Made by a program: the position numbers and the translations under genes
Assembly: GCF_964199755.1 (NCBI RefSeq)
Contig: NC_133903.1
Coordinates: 55,806,739-55,870,738, forward strand
DNA length: 64,000 nucleotides
Reading direction: 5' to 3'
DNA from: Larus michahellis
Lineage: Eukaryota; Chordata; Aves; Charadriiformes; Laridae
The notes under the pieces: generated by a model
Told to the model about the DNA's origin: nothing
Databases searched by the model: none
What the model saw: only the letters and a program-made list of their open reading frames with translations
Shown here: positions 45,301 through 60,300 of the stretch, piece by piece
Layout: each line of letters opens with the position of its first letter
Numbering within the stretch: the first letter of the stretch is position 1

Positions 45301-48300
45301 CTCACAGGGTGGTTTTTAATAGTGACCTTTCATGGAAATCCCTGTCCTCTGACCTTAATAGCAAACCCAGCATTGTGTTGTGTGCACCCATAGGAAATTA
45401 GGATGCAGCAGGTGTGACAAGGCAGGAGAGATCTTTGGAATAAAAAGCATTCAGCTGCTTCTGCCCCTTCACCAGTTGTTAGGAGAAGCTGGTGCTGAAA
45501 GGGCAGCTTCTTGGATGAAGCAGAGATTTTAGAAAAAAGAGGTGTTGTTGAAGTTCTGCCATCTTTCAGAGGGAAGACTGCTTAATTGTGGTTTGCAGGA
45601 CAATCAGATTACCGATTGTTTTCTTAAAATAAAGTCAGAACTTAAACTTTAAAACAGTTTATGGGACAAGTTTTAATAAATTACTTTAAAAAATAGTGTA
45701 GAAAGTAATCCTGTAAGACTGTGATGCTTTAACTGTGGGCGTTCATTCCTAATACAAGAAAATAGGTTTCTTTTGTTGCAGATGTTTGGTTTAGTAAATA
45801 TAAGCAAGGAAACTATTGCATTTGTGAACTTAATTGAACAGTTTCTGCTGTCGTTACTCTTTGTATGTATCCCTCACCTTATGGCCTCTGTATGTCTTTA
45901 GAAACTGCTCCCTGGATGAACAAGAACACTTGTGGATATGACCCTCTTCTGTTCCAGCAAGGTAAAAATTAGTATCCTGAAAGAAAAGTAAAAGTAGCTT
46001 AAGTTGGATTTAACCTATTTATCACTCACCCAAAACTCTATAAAGGACTGGATGAGTTTGGCAGTGACAGTGCTCTGAAGAGCTGGGGTGGAGTTGCCAG
46101 GCTGGTGTGTGTTGGGCTGCTTGTGTGTGTGCTGCAGAGGAGCACGTGCAGTAGATACAGCGGTGCCGGAAAGTATCAGATTCGCTATGTGTGTTCTGCA
46201 TCTATGCAGAAAGTATGCTGTGATTTTTGACTTCTAAAAATCTCAGACTTTCTGTGATCCACATGGGCAAACACATGAATTCTTCAAATGCTCTGAGGGC
46301 AAAATACTCAGCTGGATAAAGAGGAGAAGCACAGCCATCGAAGTCCTAGACTCGGGAGAGTTTGAACAGTCAAATTCTCGCCAAGTTGACCAACACACAG
46401 AGGAGAGCTACCCTAGGATCTGGCCCAAAGCAAACGTGAGTAACACGGCTGAAATGATGGAGTTGTTCACGTACAGGGATTACTTGTTTGGTTTACCGTC
46501 TCATCCATTCTGGGTAAAACTTATTAGCTAAGAAGCAATTTGTTTCAGAATTAAATATGTTTTAAATACCAGTGCCAAGTCCCAGGCTGGTGCATATTAA
46601 AGTAGCTCCAGCTGAGGACCTCACCCCTGTTGCACAGTTCTCCTGGATAATACTTTAGCCAGGATGGACTTCCTGAGCCTACCTTTGGATGGAAGTCAAA
46701 GCACATTCCAGCTGCCTGTTGAGATATCAGAGCTTCACTTTTCCTTTCTTTCTCATCCGGTAATTTTTTCTTCTTGCTTTCTGTTCGTTTTATTTTCATC
46801 AGATCTGTGCAAATGGCAAGAGTTTTTGTCAAACGGGTATGTGACAGTGCTATGAATAAGTCGTGCTTCTTTGGAATGCTCAACAGCTCTTAAATGTTTT
46901 GTCTATGATAACTGGTGTAAAGAATGTCACCTGAAATAAAATGAAGCAATTGAAATTTCAGGTATTATCCCTCTGCAGAAAAGCTGCAGGGGAAAATGCT
47001 TACCAGTGCAATCTAGTCTTTTGTGTATGAGCCACTCAGTTATTCGGCCATCTGCTGAGATACAGATTAATCTCTCTGTTTTGCTGTCTCCCGTTGCACT
47101 TCTGTCCTGTTCCACCCACCTCAGTTGCCATACAGGACCTGTATGTTTATTTGAAGATTCACTGGAACAAAAGATGCACATGATAAATCACATATGAACG
47201 AAGGCAAGGCAATATATTTGAAAAATAATTAGCCTTTCACTTTGTAATGAACGTCAAGTCTTACAACAGAAATGTTGTTTAGCTTTTCTTTTTTTTTTAA
47301 AAAAAGATAATCTGAATATTGGCTGTTTTCTTCAGGAAAATTTTTCTTTTATCAAACATGCTGGATATTTAGTTTCAGGGCACTGTTTATGTGCTAACAC
47401 ACCTTTCGCTGATACCTGAATCATGAAATCAATATGCACCTTGGAGGAGAGTACCCTAGACCTGGGGAGCTGCAAATGTCTCCCTGATCACCCCCCCTCT
47501 CATTTTCTTCTTAATTCTGCTTATCCCTCACCTATTCTGATGTTCTCTCCATTTTTGGCAAGTGGAATCAGTGAGAAAACACCAAAAGCTACCAGTAGTC
47601 TCCCATGAGGATTTATTATTTGGGGGAAGATCATCCTAGGTAGGTAGTACATGGAGTATAAAATGATACGTGATGGTAACTTGCTGTATTTTCTTAACAA
47701 GTCAGAGCATAGTACTCATTTGTTTCGCCTTTCCAACTCCCTTTGTGTGCACGGCAACGTCACAGAGAGTTTCTTAACCCAAATAAGGACCAGTGGTGTT
47801 AAAGCAATGTAAGCATTTATGGGCAGAAATAAGAACAGAGAATGATGGCAGTGCAGGGGGAGAACAGCAGTGTCTGAGGATTCGGCTGTATCCGTGTAAA
47901 GAGGTGGATGGGAAAAGCCTGGTTGGCCCCCCCAGCCCCTTCCAGGCATTTATGCATTACCATAATTTTTTGTGTTTGCAATTTTGCTCCAGAAACTTCT
48001 AGTATTTGAGGGTATTGAGTGTTTGTGTAGGCATTTCCAGTCCAAACTGGAAGATACTGACAAAAGTTGGAAATGAAATTATTGTGCAGCATCCCTGAGC
48101 TATCCCAAGCCTTACTTATCGTGACTGGCACTATTCCCTCAGCTTCTCAGTTGTGGATATTCTTTTATTTCTTATTTGCTAAGACGTGACCAAGGTGGGA
48201 GGAGATGGGAAATCATAGCCTTACCTGCTGTCCAAAAGTGCAGCGTCGTTACAACTGCGTACATTATAGATTGCGACAGAACCGTTGTACATTCCAACTG

Positions 48301-51300
48301 CTAAAAGACTGGGGCTTGCCATAGAGAAATCCAAAGCGGTAACGCCATGCTCGCACCGGAAAATACGCTCTGGCCACTGATCAGTAGAAAAATACAAGAA
48401 CGTTTTAAGTTAGTTTCTGAATTTGCCTTGGTTTTCTCAACACTGGGTACTGAATTGCCAGGCTCTGCTGGGAAATTCACAAGCTGATGACCATAGTGGC
48501 CAGCTCTAGACAGAAAATTAGGTATTACATTCTAAATGGTTCAGTTTCTTTCTTGCTACAACTAATAAAATTAGAAAAAAATAAAGACTATGCAGAAATA
48601 CAACACTGTAAAATAAGTTAGATGGGCCTACTCCAACCCAAATACCTAAAAATCAAATTCGCTAGGATTCAGCTTTGTGAGTACAGTGTGAGGGCTTTGT
48701 TTGCTTGATTTGTTATTTTTCTTTTTAAAACAAACTGAGCATTTTGGAGAATTTCTCCAGTTGTTTTCTGTCTTGTAATGTGAAGTACCTTTCCAATTAC
48801 AGAAACTTAGCTGAAGATAAAATGCCATCTAACGTACTTCAGGTAATCTGTAAACCCCTATTTTCGTGTCATTTCTCTGTGTTACCAAAGAATTAATTCA
48901 GCTCTGTTATATGATTAAATCCTTAAAGTCACTGCACCGAGCTCTTCAAATGGGAAACAGCAGAGTGAGTTTGCAAAGAACTGTATTTCAGCGTGCATGC
49001 CAGACCTTATTTCTGATTGTTAGGGACTTGAGGACTATGGTGACATCAGGGAACCGCAAGAGTATTTGATTGTTGTTGACATGATAAATACGCGTCAAAG
49101 ACTTGACTCAGCATGATTTAAATTAGTCTAATACACAATTTTGGGGAAGCGAAGTTTGTAGAACAAAAAACCCTAAGGTTGTGTAATTTGACAGCAATCA
49201 GGTGATTTTTACTGTGTCGCTTTGCAACCGAGATTTCCAAGATGATTTTTTTGAAATGGCTAGTTTAAAAAGGATCACTTTTCAGATGGATGTGTAAAGA
49301 TGTAAATGTTACATCTATGAAGTCTACTGTCTTTTTGACAGTATTATGAGAAATTAGATTAGATAATTATCTGTAATTATATACGTTTTATTTTTGATCT
49401 TCATCCTAAACAAATTTCATGGTACAACAGAAAATGGGTTGGTAAGGATAATCCTTAAATTTAAATTACTGGTGTTCTCTATAATCAGAGTTTGGAAGTA
49501 TTGAACGAATGGTCCATAGATTTTTGAAAAACAAAAGGTAAACGGATTTATTTTCACATTTGCTGTGCTCAAGACTTTTTTCCAGTCTAAAAATAATTTC
49601 TATGCAACCGGGTCTACTCACAGTAATAACGAAACAGACTTAGAGTCTGGGGTAGGTCACCCTCAGGATTGGAAATGGGATACAGAGATGGGCATCGCTG
49701 AGTTGCCCAGCGTAGACTGGTACTACCTGACAGTTGTAGCCACCTGGTAGTTGCTTGGTGGCCTGTGTGCAGAGTTTAGTTCCCGTGACAGGCATCCGTG
49801 TTACCGAGCAACCAGTACAGCCAGCACCTCTGGTGGAAGGGTCAGTTGAGAGGACGGACAGGCACGGAAACTAAACTGCTTCCTACAGGCATTTTTTTTG
49901 GGGTCGAGATTTAAGCACGTTGCTAGGTACTGAGTTGCAATCAATTCTCCAGAAGTGCCTGGTTTGGGCTAGCAAATTCAACCTCACTGGCTAGGGCTTG
50001 CTTTTTGAAATAGGAAGAGGGAAATAAATAAAGCAGAAATAGCATAGCAGAAAAATGCATTAAAGGAAAAAAAAACAAAACAAACTGGCTGTTTGTTACC
50101 ATGGGGTTCTTCAATGACCAACAGCAAGCCAAGCCTTTCTTCTGCTCTTTAAAATCAAACGCTCCATAACCAACAGCTAGAAGATCCTAAAAGCGCAGAT
50201 TAAGAGATATATCTCAGTTAACTTGAAGTTCAGTTGTATATTTCTAAAAGGCAACTTTCTGTTAACAGTGACTCTCAGTGCAAAGTCTGGAAAAATAATG
50301 CTTATGTCATACGCAAGTAGAATAACACACAAGAACAGAATTTCTAGAATATTGGACACTGGTTCAACTAAAAGTGCATTCATGGTCACTGTCAGTTGCG
50401 TTTGCAGTCTCCCTGCCCTGGCCATCAATAAAATATGTCCCTTTCCAGAAATGAATATACATTCTTCTATAACCATATTTTAATGTGCAGCATTTAATGG
50501 AACACGTAATAATACTGCTTTTCTCTCTCGATGTTAGCTGTAAAAGGAGCTTCAGTGACCACCTCAAACTCCTAGCTTTTAGCTCTCTACAGTGGTGTCC
50601 AATGAATTCTGTTCATTCCTTTCCATAAGCAGAAGTAAGAAACAGCAGCAAAATTTTAAGTTTTAAACTCCTTTATTTTTTTTTCTTCCTACACAAAACA
50701 ACTTGTTTGTGAAACTAAGAATTTAAAAGTAGGTATTTGTTTGCCCTGTAATTCTACAACTGAAGTCTATATATGCGTCCAACTTGACAATATCTGGGAT
50801 CTGGTGTACTAACATGAAATGGTCTTCATTTTCTCCCTTGTTTTTTCCCTTGGGGCAATCTTACTGGTTTTATGTTTCTCATCCTCACCTGCTTTTTACC
50901 TTCCTTCCATTCATTATTTTTGTGTGGCCATAAGAGAGCTCTGTTGGAAAAACTGAGCCTTACATTACTCTGAAAGTGGAGATGTCTGAGTCATTCTCAC
51001 CTCCGCTGAAGCTGAATGAAATAAACTTGGGCCAGATGCTCGGGATTCTGTGCCTGTTATTGTGCGTCTTATCCTTAAAGTTTGATGAATGCTTCTTTCT
51101 TGGGAGGTTACTGTTAGAAGCTGTCTAAATGGTATCTAAACTATCATCAATATCAATGATGGTAAAGTTTAGTAGTAGGGGTTTAAATTTCAACTTCCAA
51201 TTCTATAACAGACCGAGTCTATTATCTTAACATCGTTGTTCAGGTGACCGCCCATGATAAATTGACCTATTCTGGACCAATTAAAGCTGTTGTGATCCAT

Positions 51301-54300
51301 ACGTAGAAAAGCCTAGTGCAGCTGTCCAACCTGTAGAATAATGTAGCAGTATTCTTGTACAGAAGGACAGAGAGGCATGTGAAGACAACCTACCTGACTG
51401 TAGGGATGAATCCCTCTCTCTGAGATCTCTCACAACAAAGAACATCAAAATCATGAGTTTTTCTACACTAACAATTGCTTAAACCATTATTTAAACAGCT
51501 TAGAAGCAGCGATTTGTGAACTCACTGGGTTTACTTTGCTCCAAGCCATACTGCTCACGCTGTGACCATTGGTTAAATCACATGCGTATGACCACAGTCG
51601 TTCCAAACTGGGAGGTACAATTTCTTCTAGGATTTTATTTACGTCTGACAGAATTGATGGGTCAATGAACGCTTCCTTCTGCTCTTCCTTATCCTTCTTT
51701 TCCTTCCCATGCTCTTTCTCTTTAGCTTCTTTCACGGCTGCTACTGTACGACTAGTGTCTGATGTAACATCGGGATCTAAAATGCACAAATATGGCAAAG
51801 TCTAACTCGTAACATTTCACGTATGTAACTCCAGTCATTCACATCAGAAGAAAAATTTGCCCTTTCAGGAAATACTTTGCAGAAAAAAAAAAAATTAAAT
51901 GGAGATTGAGGAATTAAGACATCCTAACTTCTAAAAGCATTGCTAAAATGTTGATGGGACATAAAAGATGGCCAGATCAGGCCGTAGTGTGCCGGTTACG
52001 CTCCAGGTGTTTAACGAGTGGATTTAGCCACTCAGCAACAAGTTATGAATTTATATCCACCCCCCACCAGGAATGTTTCTAATCTCTCATATTTAAAAGT
52101 TTGTTTAAACTGAGATTTTTTTTCAAGTTAGGTGCCAAACTTTAAAGAGCCACGCTTAAGCATTGATGCTGTACCGCCGTAGCTAAGATACATGAGGCTG
52201 TAATAAGTTGCTCACTGTCTGGGAAACGGAAGTGTAGAGCATATGTTTAGACTGCATTTCCTAAGCATTTTTTTGTTTACTCACCCCCTTTATTTTATGT
52301 AATGTGCAACTCATAAATTGATCTCAGGTCGCTGTTAAAAAAGTAACACAATAATTGCCAGATTGTCAGAACAAGAGTCTTCCTGGCCAGTACTGTGCTC
52401 CAGCTGTAGCTACCTCCTGAAGAGTGACAGAATGTAACAGGCTCATTCCCTCAGAAACTGAAACTCTCTCTGACATGAAGATGTACAATACAGTAAAAAC
52501 AGTGGGAATCTGCCTTTTTTTTTTAAATCCCTGCGTTAACTTGGAACTCCTTTAAAGGTAAAATATTCCTTAGCACTTGGGTCCAGGTAATGCCTCTTAC
52601 AGGCTGCAATGAATGTACTTCATGTTAGACACTGAACATCTATCAGGCTAAAACTTCTGTTTACCATCAGACTCCTTATAAAATAAATAAATAATAACTG
52701 TAAAAGGCATTCCAATGCAAAAAATGGTTGGGAGGAGAATTAATCTGTATCTTAACTGTCAGGAAACAAGTTTGACTCCTATTTTGAGTAAATCTCAGTT
52801 TGTTGTGAAGGGGAGATGAGCCAGCTCAGAACTCATTTATTCAGTTCTTCCACCGAGTGGTAGGGATGTCTGTTAAAGTGAGTGTAAATCTGCAAAGTTC
52901 ATGTTGACATCTCATAGCTCTCTTTGCTTTGTCTATTTCTTAAATAGACATGTTGTCTGTAAAGACATTCAGTGAGGGACACAACTCCATGACTTCCAAA
53001 AGCTTGCAAAGCCTCATGCTGGGACCAGGGTAACAATAAGAAACAAACCTATAAGGACAGGAAACTGCCGATAAGCTGCGAGTTTGGGTTGAAAAATATT
53101 CTCCATTAGAATCCTCTCCATGAAAAATAAATCCTGCTGAAATTTTTCCAATGTTAATATAACTTCTGAATGGTATTCTTCCTCTTCATGGTTTCTGGCA
53201 AGAACAGAACTTCCCGAAATCATTGTAGAAGAAGATGTGCTGCCTAACAACAGATAATATGGGGAAAAAAAACCACTTTTAACATAATAATACTTTGCAC
53301 ACAAAAGCTGAGGGGATAAGTCATCTCCTCCTCTTTCACCCGCAAAAAGTATAGAAGAGTCTATCATCATCAAAAAATACTTTCACTATTAATTTTTTAT
53401 TGCTTTAATTTTATTTTCTTTTATTGCTCAAATACTCAGTATGATGAGATACTTCTGGAGGTTTTCACAATTGGTGTTTTGCTTGTACTGTCTTAAGTAA
53501 GTTAGTACCAGTGGACTTTGTCACTGACTGTTTATCTTTATTTAAGATCATTTATGACGGTATTGTACAGAAAAGGTCTCAGTGCAGACCTGTCCACAAT
53601 TCTTTAGGAAAATCTCAGGTGCCAGACAGGCGGGCCAAGTGTTTCTTCATTTTCACCCCACAACACAGTGGTATGCACGGTTTAGAAGGATGAAAACATG
53701 GCAGAAATGCAAACGTGGAAAAACGTTACCTCTGTCAGAAGAGACAGACATAATCTGATCGTGCTCTTTAGTTGTATGAGGTTTGCTGCTTCTCCCAGCT
53801 GTGGCTCCGCTACCTTCTGCTTTTGATGTAGGTTTTATTTTCAATACATTAAATGAATTGTACAAGTCCCAGGAAGTGACCGTCGTCCCTAGAAATGGAT
53901 TACACTGTATTACGCAGGTCTCTTGTTTTGGTACATTATTATAAAGCACTACGTACAGCTGAGCAAAGATTTACTTTTTATACAACACCCCTAGCTCTTT
54001 GGCAGAGGGGCTTTGAAGCCGAGGTCGGAAAAGGCTGTAGCAACAGCTGGTGTTGGATTGCAGCGGCTGCATCGGGGTCTCCTGGGTGTGTGATTTCCCT
54101 TCAGCAGCGCCAGCTCCCAGTGAAACCAGGCTCCGTAACCTTGCCTTGTGTGCTCAGCTTTTCAAACATGGGCCAGAATGAGCCCTGCTGATGCTCGAGG
54201 CATACAAAAAAGGGGAAGATATGTTTTCAAATCAGATTAATATCTATTTTACTTCTCCTTTTGACATATTTTTTTTTCACTCATTTTACATACGCTAATG

Positions 54301-57300
54301 AACACAAAGGAAAAATGTTTGGAACAGCATTCCCCATAGTTTTCTTTGGCCTCCTACACAACAGAAATGCCCAAAGCTCGGCACGCACCTCTAAAACCTA
54401 GATATTCCTCTATTTTTATTTTTTTTTTTAACATTGAGGCTAACATTTTGTAAAATTGCATCTAGCTTGTGACTGCTGAGATTTTCTGCTTTCCCCAAGT
54501 TTTTAAATCTCCTAACAGAGGTTCTCTTCTTTGCTTTATGGCAAATAGAAACAGAAACCAGCATCACTGAAAACTTCAGGGGAAAAAAGGGAACTGTGGG
54601 CTTTCGTATTTCAAGAGCGTAGCGAAGTGATGTTCTGCCTCCTAAGAAGCACTATCTGCTTGCAAAGTGCTGAGGCAGGCAGGACACCGCAGCTCTCAGC
54701 TAGTTGATGACTATTTTATTGCAGTGGATACAGAGTACCAGTCCCAAGGTTCAAGTATTAGGAGGGGCAGAAAAGGCCACCACAAATCACAGTAGCCTGT
54801 CGGAACTTAAAGCTCTGGAAGTGAAAGTTGAGGAAACCTCTTCTTATGCTTAGAGATGAAAGAAAAAAACTTTCCTCAGTATCCTACCTGTGTGTGTGGA
54901 GTCTTCTGACATCCCATGATCTAGCTGTATGCTAGAGTTTTCCCAAATAAATATTTAATATGTAAATTAAATGCAATAATAAACCCAACTGCCAAGGGTA
55001 CAATGTAGTAAACGAGAGCCCGTTCTTATTAAATACCCTTTCCTCTATGGCACTCCGAGAGTTTACCTTTATCTTCCATGATGATTTGGTCACATTGCAC
55101 TTCCTTGTTCTTTGCAGCTCCGTTAATGGTTTGCATCATTTTTTCTACAAAGCGATCATTATCAGGTCTATTTTTGCAAATGTCAGCATAAATCCTATTC
55201 CGCTCTCTTGGAAAAAAAAAAAAAAAAGTGTGTATTGACTTTCTGAAAAACTTTTGCATTCAAATTCTCAGTGTATTTAACCACAAGTTGAACAGGAGAG
55301 GTCCATGTCATAAATTTACTGCTCAGGATTTTTTGGATTGCTGGATTTTATTTCGCTCTACCTACCGTCTTTCAGCAGCTGTTTCTGACCTTCTGATGTT
55401 GTTCTAAACCAGAAATGGCCTGTAGAGGTAGGCATCAGCAAAAATCCCTACTCCAGCTACCTTTGAACTTTAGTAGAATTCAGAAATATGGAGCTCTTAT
55501 CACCGGGGAGTGAAAGGCAGTGCATCCAAGAGACAAAAATGAAACCAGTACATTTCTATTTCCTCCAGCCCTCAGATTCTGTAGGAATGATCAGTGGGAA
55601 TTGTGAAAATTTTTCTATTATTTTGATTTTGCTTCCAGCAGCAGACGTAGATTATACCCAATCTTAGTCCACCGACAGGTTGCTGTGCTCAGGAAGAGTC
55701 ACTGCCTGTTCCTATACAGTTGGCAATACGTGCTGGGTACACCAGCTAAGTCTGATTCACAGGATGCTCTTCCTCTTCCTTCTTCCCAAAAATCACACCA
55801 GCGTGATTCACAGACAGTGGGGGCTGGAGTCCTACCATGAACTTGGTGGCTATACTAGCAGAAAAAACTCACTTATCTATGTCGTTTGACTTGCCAGCTG
55901 CAGTACGCTGTATCTTAGGCTTTGGGGCTTTCGTCCACAAAAGCTGTGTGACAAGTCTGACATCCATCATGGAGAGAACTTTGCTGCACTCTGTCCCAGT
56001 CGGCTCCTGGGAATCAGCCAAAAACTGTGTGTTCTGGGTTAACTCCCTACCAAAGTTCATGGTAGTCCAGGGAGGAGACTCTGAAGTGGAAACACAAGAC
56101 GCAACTAAGGGGAGACACAATATTTTAGCAGGCAAGGTTACGTGCAGGGGGGTGAGGTTTCTTCTAGCTTGAAGCACTAAGAAGAACTTCGGAGGAAGCC
56201 AAGGCCTGCCTAGCTTGTTTATATCTTTGTTATTAACAAATTATTAGCTGTAAAGCTACAGACAAGAATCAATGCAGAGGTTCGCAATTTCTTACTGTTT
56301 TCATTAAAATTAGATCGTATAATTCATGTACACACCAGCCCCTGTGTGTTCTCTTGTCACCGTCCCCTGCTTTTGCTAATCTGCCTTAATTTATCAGTAA
56401 AAGAGAGTATGAATTTGATGAACTGGATGTAGCTGTAAGGAATTTAGGCTATCTTGTCAAAAGAGAGACTCAAGCCCAATATGGCTTTAAACGAAGGTGA
56501 AATGGCAAATTGTAGTAGTGAGAACACTGAACCTGTGTGTGAGCAGCCTGTTCAGGACTTTGTGATCAGCAGAAACTGGGTGTGCTGAGCACACTACACA
56601 CATGTCCACAACTACCAATATACATACTGAATTCTTCCAGCGTCTTCTGATTCTACTGACACCGCCACAGATGGCATATCCAATATCCAGATAGTTTCTG
56701 TCTCTGTGAGGTAAATATCCACGCTCCTGTCTAAGTCGTCTTTTGTCAGTAGTTCTTCTATCTCCTCTTGCCTCCCCTGCACATCTGTAAAATTATCTGA
56801 GGTTAACAAGCGAGACCTTTTCTGCTCTAAATTTAAAAGAAGACAAATTAATTCTAAAAGCATTGTAATGATCAGGAGCCAAAACTTGTGAAGCACTGAG
56901 TTCCTTTGAAGTGCTGGGCATCTCGCATCCACTGACTCAGTGTCTCGCAAATCACAGTGCTCCGAAGAACAGTTTAAATCTATAATTATACAGTGGATGT
57001 TCTTTACCAGACAAGCTAACAGTTGTGTCTCGTCGAGAGCCAGGTTCTACCGTTTCATCTAGGATGGACTCAGTTGTTGATGTGTTTGATATAGAAGTGC
57101 TGCTGCTTCCATATGTCCTTCGGTAACAAAGAAATAAGCAGAAATAGCATGTGAGAGTCCAGATGTCGGTTAGCAAAGCACTACAAAAATAGCGGTGGTG
57201 TTATCAGGATAAACCACAGAAGACTGTAAGAGCACATACAGTGATGCTTGCATTGTAAAAGAAGTCATAAAGGCTTAGGAAAGAAAATAATGAAATGGTT

Positions 57301-60300
57301 TGAAAAAGACTTAAAAAGGAAGAATTCCTCTGACAGCATATCCCGAGGCATTAAATAGCTGATGGAAAAGAAGCTATTGAGCTCTCAGATTCACTCTTAG
57401 CATATAATAACGCAAAGTGTTGGCTACCTACTGTGTGATAAGGCATACCCACAGATAGCACTGTTCTCAACCAGAGTTTAGATCCTTTGGTGCTTTGCAT
57501 CTGCTGAAATGTCTTTGAAATGCACAAGAAACTCATTTGAAGGGATTAGGTTGTTAAAAAAAAAAAAAAGGTAATGCTCATAGAGGAGTTAGCTGTGATT
57601 GATAACTACAAGTAAAACTCAGATACAGTTGGGAGGTTTGTCGGCAGATTTTCTCTTCCTCAAAAGCTAAGTGAGAGCAGATATAAACATACCAAAGGCA
57701 TTTGAAAAAGACAGTTAATATGATTTGTATTTAAAACTAAAGTTAAATAATTTAATTTTGTCTTTTAAATGAAGAGCTCTTGTCTCCAAAAAGGATGTGT
57801 TTAATTTTCAGGAGATATTTTGTATTTATAAGTCTCTTGTGTGTGTATATTTGCTCCTGGTTATATCCTACCTCTGAGATTATCCTTTATAGTAGCCAGC
57901 CTAGGAAACATGACAAAAAGATAGTTCTCAAAGAGAAATCTCTTCTCAGAAATCACAATGGCATTAACTTTTCTAAAGAAAACAGTAATGTTTTTATTGT
58001 ATTTTTTTCCAGTGCTGACTTTACTAGTCTTTTAGTGCCTTTGAGTAAATAAATAACATCTCCTCTCCATACAATTTGAATGTGCACACACTATTTGATC
58101 TGCTGTCGTTCATTATTTTTCATTTTAAACACAAATACTTATTTACCTTCTTTTGCATGACTTAACTGAATTTGTCAGACCGAAGATAAAATGGCTCAAG
58201 TCCATTGACTTTGATTATTCCCCCTGTACCGAAGGTTTGTAAATGAAAACTCATAAGTAGTGAAACACGTGATTTAGCAGTTTTAACTCAAAAGTTTTTG
58301 TATAAGAACATTTCTTGAGATGGATGCACATAATCACACAGAGGTAACTTGCTTTAATTAGTTTAAATGAAAGGATTATGTTAATGGTATTTTGATACTT
58401 GAACTGAAAGAGTCAAGTTGGTAAAAAGGGTTGTCTATACTTAGTAAGTATCATTAAAACAGACAAAATACTTTAAAATAAATTTGTAACTTTTCAGTGA
58501 AACCAGGCCTTTTGTTTCCCAAGCATTTTTCCATACCCACAGCTCAGCAGGTATTGATGTATTCCAGTTTTTGAAAAGAAAACAAGCTTGGGGAAGGCAG
58601 AAAGCATCTGAACTAGCTAAAGGGAGTATATTAACAAGCTGCAAATGCGCCTTCTCAGCTGTACAGCCTTGCTCAGACAAGCAGAACACCACCTCCTCTG
58701 CCTTTAAGGCAGTGTTTTGGCACAAATCTGTGTGGAGGTTCCATCGTAACTTTGTATGCGGGCCTAACCGCTACGCAACCTGCAGTTTGGATGCATTGTT
58801 GTACTGTGGGCTACTCATCACCATCTCTAAAAATGGTTCATTCTGGCACGTTACATTAAAAAGTGTGTTTTAGGAAGGAGAATTAGAATAAAATTAGAAA
58901 TATCACAGCAGTGTGTGCTGCAGTCTGCGTTCACCTGTATTTATCAGCATTTCAGCAGTAGTTCTGACGTACTCAGTCACAAGTACTGACAAATTCAGTT
59001 AATACTATTTGTTACTATTCCTCAGATTTTAAATGATGACTATGACCAGCAAGTTTCTTTATTTTGATAACAGAATATAATTATTAGCCCTGCACAATTA
59101 CTCCAGCTCTGAAGAGCAGATGTGTGGCCGCTGCAGGGTAGGAACCCTGTGAGACACGATTTAAGACACAGTATATTGACATACCTTGAGAAGGAACCTA
59201 AACTAGCATTCTCTGCTGATGTCCGATGCGTGAAAAAAGAAGAGAGAAACCCAGATCCTGTGGCCCCAAAGTGCGCACTGGATGCTAAGAGCTTGCCCTG
59301 CCTGGGTACGACAGCCTTTGGATCCGAATGGAAGAGTGGATGGGGCGTCACATCCTTTCCTTCATCATCAAAAACCTGAAGAAATATTTAAGTAATTATA
59401 ATAGTTTCACTGCATTCCCAAAACAAGCGACAGTGATGACACTTGCAATATTTTATCTTACCTGGAAGAAAAAGAAGACCCTGATCCAGGCAGGAACCTG
59501 ACAGAACAGATAGGTAACCCCTCTCTGCAAATGATGCCCAATACGCACCAGGACGGGGGTGAGGCGGGTTGCATTCCTGCTTTCCCTTTTAGGGTTCAGC
59601 CTTGAGAAGGCTGTCACCTTTGCCTGGGACTTCTTTGGCTGCAAAATGTCTGGAAAAACTACATTTGTCTCACTATCAGACACTTCTTGGTCAACCTTGT
59701 TGTCTTTTCTGGCTTATTTATTCTATAATGACTACCAAGAGTGGCTTATTGACTGTGACTATTCATGGCAAATTAACAGTACTGCAAAAGCAATGAGAGA
59801 AACAATTATGCATAATTTTTTATTATACTGCTCAAAATACTTTATTGTAAGAAGGTATTCAGTAAGGTCTTTAAAACAACTCTCAGATTATTTTACGAGA
59901 ATCTTCTGTTCTTTACCTAAAAGACATACAGGTGCTACAGTCAACATATCTCACCCAGATTTGAAAGCAAGTAGTTCTCAGATTAGGAGGAGAACTGTTA
60001 CTCTAATTTAGGGTTTTTTTTATTCTTGCTGATTGTTTTTGGATACTAATAGTCTTCATTTCAAAATGGATTAAGCTCTTGGATCATTTTCTTACTCCAC
60101 AGCTCTTCAACTTCAGACATGCCTGTTCTTTCCTCCTCCCTCTCCCACTTCCTTTCTGAAAAGTTTTAACATCCGCAATAACTCACATTTAAAACTTTTT
60201 AGGAATAGTGTAAATGGCTTCTCACCCGTATGGCGTACTTGTTACTCACGAGGGACCCCCTGTCCACAGTTCTGCCATCAGAAGTGGTGGATTGGCTTCT

